This document shows, in pieces, positions 26,301 through 38,300 of a stretch of 64,000 bases of DNA; position 1 is the stretch's first letter; the number at the start of each line of letters is the position of its first letter. Below the pieces are notes generated by a model. It was not told the DNA's origin. It ran no database searches and was given only the letters and a program-made list of their open reading frames with translations. Position numbers and translations under genes: made by a program. This DNA comes from Tretioscincus oriximinensis. Taxonomy: Eukaryota > Chordata > Lepidosauria > Squamata > Gymnophthalmidae. Location of the stretch: the NCBI GenBank assembly GCA_022410635.1, contig JAJVDF010000281.1:755924-819923 (forward strand), read 5' to 3'.

Positions 26301-29300
26301 CGATTGAATTATAGCCAATAGATGGAAAGCTGGCTGGCGCACAAATCACACCGGAAAGCNACAAGTAAAACGAAAGCAGAAAAAGTTAACCCTTTCACAA
26401 TCCTGACAGGAAGAACAAAGGAAGGAAAGATGAAAGATGGAAGGGAAGGGAGGGAGATAAAGAAAAAAAGAAAGAAGGAAATGAAAAAGAAAGTAAAGGA
26501 AAACAAAAAGATAGATGGGACGAAACAAAGATGCAGCAATTGAAAAGGGGATGGAGGGGGCAAGGGGGAGGAGGGCATTACCGTAATGCAACAGACTAAT
26601 TCCACTAGTCCAGAATAAAAACTACCGATAGATTATAACTCAGAATATGAGAGGAAAGAACCTTCCAGGCTCACAAATTACTCAAATGTACAGTATCATA
26701 AGAAAACCACTGTCTAATATGATAAATAGAATGAATAATAATTAGTAACNGTATATCTAAGATTAAATTTTCATACAAAATAAAGGTTAAGTGAAGACTA
26801 ACAGATTATAGCTTCTACAGATGGACCAGATGCTCCACATATTTAATAATCAAAACCATGTTTTCCCCTCTTAGAGTACTATAAATGATCTGCAGTCTAG
26901 GAAAACGGGGAAATGGTAGTTTTCCTGGGCTCATAAACTTCATAAATGGTTCTTTTTTTAGTTTCAAGAACAAAATAAGGCTCTTATAAGAAAAACTGCT
27001 GAGAGTGAGAGTACATACAATAGGAGAATAGTATATAAACAAGAAACAGACAGCAGGTAAGATAGCTCTATCTTAATTTTCCGTAAGACTAGCAGCTTTA
27101 TGTATTTTTGATACATTTATTTTCTTCATGGCAGCTAAAACTATATGTATAACACTTCTAATTTTGTCCTCACTCATGGACGTCATGCACATCTGGAAGT
27201 TCATTCCCCATACTACCATAATTTCTGGTATTAGCAAAAATATAGATATCAATGTTGAATGGTGTCCTCTCCACTATGCACATTTTATTATAATTATCAA
27301 TACATAACTCTTGATTCTGACAAGGATTTTTTTTAAGGTGCCACATCAAAAATGCAAATTTTTGTATTTATTATTTTTAAAGAATGCATGAGTATATAAT
27401 TAGTGTGATTGCAATTGAAATATTTGATTGTAGAATTAATAATCCAGAAAATGTTCAAAAAATAAGAGATTGTAAACAAAAATGGTTGACAGTTAAAAAT
27501 TATTTAGGGGCAAAACTATGGAATGAAATAACAAAATTATAATGGGAGATCGATTTTCCAGATGTGGGCCCATCCAGTGAATATTGAAAAGGTGTAAATA
27601 AGAGAGAGGGAGAAGGGGGAAGGTAAATGGGAAAAAATGTTTGAAACACTGTAAATGAATTAAGTGTTTTATTGTACTTGTAGAAAGCCATATAGATCAA
27701 GTCCTCTCATGGGGAAAAAACAGGGACGAAAGCCATTTGGATCCGAGCTGGCTGCATGCATTTTTTTATTTAATCAAAGTGGAATATGCACTGGCCATGC
27801 TCAGTCCGCACAGCAATGCGTTTTCTGAGCAGAGGTCTCTCAGAAAACAGTTGCAAGTGCAGCTTAATGTAATTCATGTTAAGTGCACTCTGGCGACAGT
27901 TTTGCTATGAGCTCTGATGGAAGCTCAGACTGAATAGTCTAAGGTCGAGGCCTTGGGGGTCTTCTGGGAAAGGTAGAAAAAGGGTCCAGATCTCCTGCCT
28001 TTCTCACCTACCTTTTTTCCTTTTCTCCTGTTCAGAACCCTGTAAACAGCTGATTGCATCAGCTGGGAATGAGAGAATCTGAGCTGCAATTAGCTGTTCC
28101 CAAACAAACTGTTACAGGAAAAAAGGTGAGGAGGAAAGGAAGGCAGGAGATCTTTCCTAGAAGACCGCCAAGGACCATCAGCTGTTTGGTCCTTGCTCCC
28201 ATCGAAGCTCACAACAGCATGTGTGGACTTTAAAATGGGGCTGTATGTGACAGAAAACAGTGGAGGAAATTCCTATTCCACACCACTGCTTTTTGCCTCC
28301 ATTTTTTGCCCTCATGAGAACTCGGCTTAAAGTGTTTTTAAACCCCTCCCAAAAAAGTGTTAAAAACTTACCACAGGGCATTCCAATAATAAAGCATCCT
28401 CTATCTTTTCTGATTTAGGGCATGCTGGCATCTGATAGATTATTCTCGGTTTTGGTGCGAGGCTGAGGGAAAGAAACAGAAGATTGCACTACCTTCCATT
28501 TTTTCAAAAAAACCCTGTACTATATGCTATTACAAATAATGTGTGAACAGCATTTAAGAACCTCCTTAGCTGTATGGCATTGATCTTACTTGTATTCCCC
28601 TCCCTCTCCTGTTTTCACTCTCACGAATCTGCCGCTCAGTTGTGTCTCAGGGGATATCATGGTTCGGAGATTGTAATATTGTTGGTTCAGAAATTTCTTT
28701 ATCTTGAACNCATTTCTTAGCAATACAAATACAGCAAAGCCGGTAAAGACAAACGGCTACTTGACACAAGTCTTTCTTGATGCAATTTAAAATGGACGCC
28801 CCAGTCAAGAAAACGTAGGCATGTTGTACCTAATGCTGGCTGACTAGAGTTAATAATTTATAGTCAATTCAACTGACAGGGAGGCCCTGAACTACTAAAT
28901 GTATTTAAGATGATCCTCAAACCATGATAAATTAGTTATAGATATTTTATTACAGTGCTAATCTCTCATGGGGGTGGAGGGAGGAATAGAGTGGGTAAAG
29001 GAGGGAAGGAATTCATTATATCATACCGAATTGGATAATATTAATGTAATATAATGCATTTTATTTGATCTAAAGTTAAAAGTATATTAATGAGATTGTA
29101 CATATCAGATGCAAAAAATTACTATTTTTTTTAAATGGCGGCTATAAACCCACCATCTTTATTTACTTCNATCTGCAATCCATGCAGTATCTGTGTCACC
29201 AATCATTTCTGGTGGGGGCTACTGTTAAGATTTTTTTTTAAAAAAAAAATCAGAATAATAGAGGAAAGGAAAGTGGGGCCAGATTCAAATAATGAATGTT

Positions 29301-32300
29301 TTATTCTGGAAGTTCTCTACAGCATACAGATAATCTAAGTATGTTAGTATCTAGATTATCTGAGAAGAACCTAGGGCCCTGGCCACATTGATCCTTTTAA
29401 ACCATCAGTTTTGGAGAACTGGACTGAAGTAAGGGAGGGATTTTTTTTTCTTGTTTAGTTCAGCTTTTTAGGTTTGAAACAAATTAAAAGCATGTATGTG
29501 AGCAGGCTTATAAATCTTCAGAATCAAGTCTGCATTCAACCATGTCACTATTTCTCCATCATNGGCCCAATCCCCACATTCTATTTCCTGTACTTTAGAC
29601 GTTTCGGCCCATGAAACCACACATGTCCAGCATTCCACAAGCTCTAAAGGTGTTTGCTACACAGTAAATAGCCTCTGCATATTATCCGTTTTAATAGCCT
29701 CCATTTTGTAAATTTTGAAAGAAAAGTTGCCTCAGAGCTTCAGTATGCAAATTGTAAAGTGCTCATTGGCTCTTGCCCAGTAGAGACTGCCTGGGAATTG
29801 TATGCAGGCTCGCAAAGAATGATGGGGCTTGTAGTCAGGCAAGCACAGCAATGATTTCTGGGGCTTGTGATGTCACAAGACTTGTCAGAATATGTCGAGG
29901 ATAGGGAGGGAACTGCGAGGAAGACTGAAGGTAAATAGGGAGACACTTGTGAATGTGTTGCCGTGCTTTTTTTTTTTTTAAGCGATTTAAAACTATAGTG
30001 GGGAAGCAACCTAACTCACAGGACTTTTGTGAGATTTTGGGCCATCCATATGACATTCAGGGGCTGCCATAGTCTATACTAGTACGTAGGTGACAGCCCA
30101 GAATAGGGCTCCATGGGGACAGGGTCATAGTATATTATACACATAGCGTATATTTTGTAAACAATACCAACTATTTTGCCATTCTTATAGATTATTTGAT
30201 GATGGTGATTATCAGCTGGTGCCAAAAAAGACAACATTTTAATTCCGACAGATTTATTTACTAAAGTTTTTAACTACCTTTATTGGTATGTGGGAATACA
30301 GTATATATTCTACGATTTTTTTAAATCACTCTAAGGCCAAGACCACATGTAAAGAATACAGAATGGAAGGACACTTCAACACAGTTAACAGCATTTCATC
30401 TCCTACATTATTTAAGTAAAAATGGAATTTATGATGACCAGCAAGCACTTTGGAGACAAACAAGAGGAAGGTAAGCCGCATGAGCTTTCATACAAAAGTT
30501 GACTTTTGCCTACTTCTATTACACCATTGGAGACAAATGTACTTCTTCAACTTTCATAGATAAAATCTACTTTTACTACTCCACCATAGACAAGTCTACT
30601 GCTACTTTTGTATACTCCACCATAGACAAGTCTACTTCTATTTTCATAGATAAATCTACTTTTACTACTCCATTTAAAGAAGTAGAGTTGTCTATGAAAG
30701 CCCATGCCACCTACCTTCCTCTTGTTAAGTCTCCAATAGGCTGACCAGATGAGCCCTTTTGGGGGGAGGGGGACGTGACTTGGTTTTGGGGTTTCTACCC
30801 CGCCCTAGCATGAATATTAATTACCACAGTTTGGGCTACAGAAAATCTGGTCAGTCTAGTCTCCAAAATGAGACAAAAAAAAACTTTGCTGGATTTTCTG
30901 AACAAAGACTCAGCTATTTCTTTGAAATGGATTTTATGAAGAATGCCAAAAGGAAGCAGCTTGCCACTTTGTTGACGTGTTCTCTCAATCTGAAAGTGGA
31001 CTGAAACTACAGTGAAACTTGTCACTGCAACCCAAAATCCCTAAAGCGCTGTAGATGTAAGAATGTAAACATAAACATTATATAAACAGAAATATTAAAT
31101 ATATTTTCACGAGGGTCAAACGTGCCATTTACTCATTAGCCGGGACATAGATGAGGTGACAGATTTGTACTGTGCTTGGCCACAAATCAGCAAAATATTT
31201 ATTCACTGGTTTAATCAAATTAATTCTGCAGAATATTTAAAACTGGACAGAAAGTGTGACTGCAGTTAAACTGCCAGTTCAGTGAATCCTCTGATCTGTT
31301 ATAATATGACAGAAACAGCAACAGCGAAGTGATTTAAAATGCATCAAAAATACAACATAATCCAAGATTTATGCTCCAAACAGAAACAATATTGTTTTTT
31401 CATTTTTGGCCTGACACTTCCGGGATAGGACAGAAAGTGATGTCACGCTGGCCCTCACGCTCCTGATGTCACTTCCTGCCCCACCCCAGAAATGACATCA
31501 TTTCTGGGGTGGGGACAGGAAGTAATGCCACTCTGGATGCCATTCCCAGAAGCAGATTCCAGAAGTGGCATTGGAGAAAGGAGCAGGGGGGAGGCGGGTG
31601 TGATGGACAAAAGGACCAAGCAGCTGCATCCGCAGCTGCCTCCCCCCTGCTCCTTTCGTCCGTCACACCAGTGGATGTGATGGACGAAAGGCCATCTCCC
31701 CCTGCTCCTTTCGTCCATCACACCGGTGCAAACATCGGTGTGGAAGCAGCAAGGCAGCTGCCTTGCCTCTTTGATGCTGATCAACGCAGGCTGCTGAGCG
31801 TTCCGCAAGGGGGTCCCTGACAGTGCGCATACTGTTAATTTGGCGGTTCCTACCTTCAGTACTGGCTCCTGTTCCACATGGGAGTCGCCATGTTAAGGGA
31901 ACTCCGCCCTCTGTTAGCGCCATGTTGGGGGAACAGAGGGCGGAGTTCCCCTAACATGGCGACTCCCATGCACAACAGGAGCCAGTACTGAAGTGGGAAT
32001 CGCCAAATTAACAGTATGCACGCTCTCAGGGAACTCCCTGCGGAGCCCTCAGCAGCCGCCTGGCCCCTTCGAGGGTTGGACCACGCTGAAGTAGATATTC
32101 AGTTTGACATTTACTTGCTCAGACACATACAAATAGGTAACAAAAGTCGAGGAAAGATGGTGACAGAAATAAGCAATGAAAATGTGAAATTCTACAGTAA
32201 AACAGTGTTTCCATCTCGTTATGCTATCCTACAACCTTCCAGTCTTATGCACCAAACTTCATCACTTCACTGTTTCACATAGCCTTATTACTAAAGTGTA

Positions 32301-35300
32301 TTGCGGTAATCGGCCCTCTAATCAATTGCCATACTGTGGAGACTGTAACCCTGCCATCGCCATGACCCAGGACTGTAATCCCACCCCTGAGAGCTGCTAA
32401 AGGCGGCTCCCCCACCCCAGACTCTAAATCTGTCCTGCCTGGCTGGAGCAGCACCCATACACCTTGAGCAACAGCCATGAAGGATCGCATGTGTGTATGG
32501 TGGGTGGATCGTGGATCGTACAGAGGGNGCAGTACAGGGAGGGGCAGCTGTACTCCACCGCCCGGCTAGTGGCCCGGTGGTAATGGGCGTACTTCTACTA
32601 GTATAAAAATAAATAATGCCTAGGAGCTACTGCACTTTCTGTTTCTTGATTTTCCATTTTGCCTTTAAATTTTGCCTCTTTAAAATTACACCAGCTCCTA
32701 AGTAATGTTATTCAGAAAATCAACAATACACAGTAACATCCAACTCTACTTCGTTTCCATAAAGCCATCTTCAATTCTCCTCCAGTCCTGAAGAAGAGGC
32801 TTAATACTTTTTCCCTCTATACTAAACTGCACTCTTCAGGACTGAAGATTGTTTAAAGTAAAAAGTCATTGGAAGCTGAGCATCTTACACACCTTCTTTC
32901 TCCCAAATTATTAACATATAATCTATTTTTCTCCCACACACTTAAAACAAGATTTTTTGTTATTTTTTTTGTTCTAGTTTTAGCTGAGGAGCCCTTTGAG
33001 GTAGTTTAGATGGAGAGACTATGGCCTTTTCTGCACTGAGCCTTGGTCTGGATTGAATCTCAATACAGGGGTCTTCCATAGCTTACAGTGGCATGCGAAG
33101 GGTAGGTTCCTATTCTGAGATATATCTGTAGTTCAGGCCAAGTGTGGAAAGAGCCTGCCATAGGATCAATGCTATGGAGAGATTTGTGGAGATTTGGACT
33201 CAGGCCTCCCAAATATTGGTGTGAAAGCTCAGCCATTACATTACACAGCTTCCTGCCCACAATCTCTAACATGATCTGAAATCCCTTGGAGATGTGATCT
33301 GAAACCACAACAGGACTAACGGTCTCCCATTGTCAAATAATTACCTGCTTACACAGCACCGATAATTGTCAAAATAAATCTTTCCGCTTAGATAAAAAAT
33401 CGGAGATGTGGAATGTCTTGTCCAAACATTCTTGAATGTTGTTCTTTCCTGAAATAAATAATAGCAACCTGTAAAAATGCAGTGAATTTTGCTTGATTTT
33501 CTTTAAAAAAATATTTTGCATCTATAGGAAACATTGTTTGCTGTTGTTCAGTATTCTGTTACATCCAATTCTTTATTAATTCAGAACAGCAAACTTCCAA
33601 AAAGGATTATTATTATTGTTATTGTTATTATTATTATTATTATTTTGGTTAGTGCCAATTAACTGCTCTCCATCCACATAATTTATTAGGTTGATGCCCG
33701 TCAGAGCAGGGTTACATACTTTAATATCTTCTTTTAATGTTCTCAAAATCGTGTCTTAATCTGTCCATTATTTCTTTTTTTTCCAGATTCATTTAATCTG
33801 ATGAAGAACGTCAACAAAGTAACTTTCCACCAAAATTCCTCTGGTGGGGTTCGATTGCTTACAGACTTTATTTCCTTCCCCACCTCCTTCTTCTGGGGTC
33901 TGGCTATCGTAACTGGATATGTGTTTATTCTCGATCAAAGGTTGTGTGGACTGATCTTTTAATAATCTACAAGCGAAAATTCCATAATTGCACTTAACAA
34001 TTACGGTGTACACTTCAGAAGGATGATTTAAAATCCAACATTATACTTTTTATTTAGTAAAAATCTCCACCAAAATCAACAAAACTGACTTCTGAAAAGA
34101 TCCACCTGCAAATACACTGTAAAATAATATTATAGTTCTCATTAAAAGTAAAAGGAGGAATTGAATTAAAGTATAACAGTGCCTATTACTTGTTTTCTCC
34201 ATGGCAAGTAGAGAAAACAAAGAAAGGGCAGTTGGTGAGCCTGTGAATGGCTCTTTCCCTGAACATAATGAAGGGAGGACTGCCTTCTCTGAGTGGGCTC
34301 TGCCTCTTCTCCTGATCCGACCATGATGCAAACATGCCCCCAATTTAAAAAACTTCCATTTTCCCCCAATTGTCCCACTGCTTACCAGGAGCAAAGAATG
34401 AGGAGAGAGAAGACAGAATCCTGCATCATACAACTTAGACAACAATCAACCAGCTTCACAAAGTGAAGAACAAACCAACTGGATCTACAAAGCGACAACT
34501 TCAACAGGAACAGGTTGCGGCAGAACGAACAGTGCAAGAGTCCAACAGGAACCTCCATGAAGAAAGGAATTAATCAGGGCAGACAATGGAGGCATTGGAA
34601 TAGACTATGTATAATCAGGTAAGAGCAGTCTTTAGACAGCATCTGCAGGGGAAAGAGACTCAGACATGATGAGTGACCCCTAGGGTCCTCACCAACCCAT
34701 TACATGAGTGGCCCAGAGGCATCTACCTAACATGCAAGGGCCAGCAGTCCTCCTTTCGTTAGCTTCAGGGAAACAGTCCTTCATGGGCTCACCAACTGCC
34801 CTTTCCCCTGAACTGTTTGGGAGGACTGCTTCCTCCGGGATGTACAAAGGTTTACTCACATGGGAGGGAGTTAGGGAGACTCATCATCCACTACCTGCTG
34901 CAACACAATCCTAGTGGAGGATGTCGCTGATGAATGGAACACATCCAGCTGATAGTGCCAGGAGAATGCTCTACAGACTTCCTCAGTGGAGGTTCCCCCT
35001 GTAATAGCTACAGACGCAGTCATGGAGCGGCTGGAATGGGCTAAGACCCTACCCAGAATAGGTAAATTTTGGATCTAATAGGCCTTAACTATGCATCCCA
35101 CAATCCATCTAGGTCAGACCTGGGCATTGTACGGCCCCCGGGCCGCATACGGCCCTTTGATTGGCTCTGACCGGCCCGTGTAACGTTAATTGGAGCGACG
35201 GGGGGCTCCTCATAATGCATCCTCCCCTTCGCTTATGCAGGCACGGAAGCCGAGCAAAGTTCTCCCAACAAGCTCAAGAAATCCGAGCGCCGCGTGGGGT

Positions 35301-38300
35301 CCACCGGGAGGGGCGCGCGGGGGTCCCTTTCGCAGCCTCCTGCTGCCGCGCTGCTGCTAATTGGNCGCTACAAGCAAGAGCGCGAACCAAGTTCTTCTTC
35401 TGGGCCGGCTGGGCGGGCAGAGGGGGGAGCCCGGAGGGCACCTGGGACCTGCTGTGAGGGTCGGTTCCTTCCTCCGCGCTCCGCTGCCTCTTTGAGATTC
35501 GCTCCGGTGGGCGCTGCCGCCGGGACNCGCTCCCCGCTTCCTACCTGCCCGTTTATCTGGGTGGGTTGAAGCCCCTGCCTGGCCGCCTCACTCGACGTGC
35601 TGCTTGGAGAACCCCAGGGGGGCCCTGGAAAAGGTGGGGACAAGACCCCTGGTTTCACCCTCCTTGCTGAATTTGGCTGGCCCTCCACAATATTTTCTGT
35701 TTCTCATGTGGCCCCATGGAAAAAATAATTGCCCACCCCTGATCTAGGTGGACGAGGGGGACTTGCCCTTTGGTTCTGTGTTCTGAAAGGAATGATAATT
35801 CTGCTTCCCAGAGGAGCCGAAGGAGTTAGACTGGCGGGTAGACTAAGAGGTGGATGAAGGAAGGGAAGGTCTTCTTATCCTTGTTCTCCACCAAGATGTC
35901 CTTGAGGGCATCTTTCCCAAACAGCTTTCCTCCTTTGAAAGGTTTGGCAGCCATAGTGTTCTTGGCCTTGATGTCCACTGACCAATTCTTTAATTAGAGG
36001 GTACGTCTAGTGGATATGTAGGACCTCGAAGCTCTAGTGGAGAGACTGATGGAGTCAAGAGAGTAGTCAGCAATGAAGGCGAGGGACTTGTGGATATCTT
36101 TGAGGACCAGTCGAGCAGAAGAGGAGTGGTCTCCCTCCAGTAGAAGGGTTTCAGAACACTTAAAAGCTGCCCGGGAGACCATGGACAATGAAGGACAAAC
36201 AAGAAGATTCAGAGATTCTGCTTCAAAATTCCTGTGGAGGGCGTCGTCAAGCCTCCTGTCTTCTTGAGACTTCAGAAAGACTATCTCCTCCATAGGGATG
36301 ATAGACTGGGACACAAGATCGGCTACAGGGGACTCAATGGATGGAAATGACCACAGGCCCACCCTTGGCATCAGGGGAGAACCACTTCTTAGGAAAGTGT
36401 GGAAGCTTGGAGGAACTGCAAGGACTTTTCTGTTCCTCAAGGATCCTGTCCATTAAGAGTTCTGGGACCACAAAGACAGAGGAAATTTTAGGCAGAGGTG
36501 GGGACGGAGGCGGTCCTTGATCTTCTCTGTGGCTCAGCTCAGCCACCGGAAGGTCTTCGGCAGCACAAGGATTAGCCAGTCGATGAGCTGCACTAATAGC
36601 GGCCCCCAGACCACGCAGCCCCTGCGAGCCCACAAGGGAGGATGCCTGGAAAATCAGGAGACCAAATCCTGGGGCAAGTTCTAGAGTTCCGTCCTGCCGA
36701 AGAGGACTCAAACTCCCAAGGAAACAAGGAGACCGGGTGATGCAGGAATAAACACATAGAGGTCGATCAGGAGTGATGAGTGACAGAAAAAACACTGGGG
36801 CAATTGGGGAAGGATGGAAGTTTTTATATTGGGGGTGTGTTCGTCCCGTGGTCAGATTGGGGGTTGGGGCAGAGCCCAACCCAGAGGAGGCAATCCTCCT
36901 GAATGGTTCAGGGAAAAATAAGACTGTAAGAGAAGCCATGTTGGATCAGGTCTCAGCCCTCCTAGTCAAGTATTCACACATTGGCTCAACAATTGTTTCT
37001 GGACATGTTGAGCAGTGGAAGAAGGAAAATCTTCACCTGTTCTAAACTCTGCACAACTGGCATTTAACAGCATCCTGCCTGTCTCTCTAACCTCGGGGGA
37101 ATAGCTAGAAAGCTATTCTAGTAGCAAGAGAATGACAGATCCTCCAAGACAGTGATTAGGAAGGGTAACATACGTTCAGTTACCTGGGCTTTCTGTTATT
37201 TGCATTGGATGCAAACCCAGACAGCCGAAAGCAAGAGCATTTCCCTCAGTTACCTGCTCATGTGTCTCCATTTAACAGTTACCTGTTTCAGGACAGGAAA
37301 ACTAAAGGCATTGAACATTGTTGTCATAATTATGCTGAAGGGTATTGGATGCTCCCAGAATGCCTCCGGTTATCAAATCTATGGGGGATCAACAGTGAGA
37401 TTGAGAGACTTCTAAGAATAAAAAAAATCCAAAATTTTGAAGTAGTTCAGGAAACTTGTATCCTTCTATTTTTCCTCCGGAAATAAGAAAACCATTTTTC
37501 TTCTCTAGGGTTTTGACAGGTCTCAATCATTTTTCCTCCTTGCAAATAATATTCATATTTTATGTTAGTTTGTTGTTTGTTGTTTTGATTTTTTAATACT
37601 ACATTTTACATTGTATATTTTTATCTTATATTTCATATGCTTTGTATAGCGCTAAGTACACAGTTTGCGCTATGCGGGTGAAACCCCCTTATAAAGAAAC
37701 CTGATATAACAAAATTCACAGTATAACAAAGAAATTTGAAAGTCCCAGCAAAATGCCCATACAGGTAACGTTGGTTATAACAAAATGCCATTATAACGAA
37801 CAAATTCATCCAACCCCTTGGAGTTTGTTATAACGGGTTTCACCTGTGTAAATATTAATCTTCATCTTCAAGTTTATTTTCTATCTTTTTCTCATCTACT
37901 TTTGAGTTCTAAGATTATAGATCAAAGAAGATCAATTACTCCTTTAGATTTCAAAATGTTTAGATTTTTTTTCACTATGCCAGCTGTTCCCAACTTTTTT
38001 CAAGTCATGGCCCCATTTAGAAAAAGGAACCCGGGCGATGACCTTAGTGGGTGCAGCGGGAAGGAGGAAGCAGGGACAGATGGCAGTGCGCCCATGTGAA
38101 GTGTCACGTGATGTAACATAGGCAGGACCAACTGCAGCGTACAGCTTGTCCACCGTGCCCACGACCCCACAGAAAAAACCTTTGGGACCCCATTTGGGGC
38201 CGTGACCCACAGGTTGGGAACCCGCTGCACTATGCTCTTCTACATTCTTTGAGCAAGCACTACCACAGGTTACTGTTTCTAAAAGCCCCGTGAATATTGT

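Noticed and set aside
31455..31877. 140-codon ORF in the GC-rich intron 2 island
   Set aside because: Its frame follows inverted repeats; open frames occur on both strands because of GC richness.
35161..35688. Open frames and CpG richness at 35.2-35.7 kb as a gene or CpG-island promoter
   Set aside because: The whole GC-rich patch lies inside a hAT element bounded by an exact 8-bp duplication.
36334..36939. 201-codon minus-strand ORF as a host gene
   Set aside because: It lies within the DIRS-like element and is best read as retroelement-derived or chance frame.
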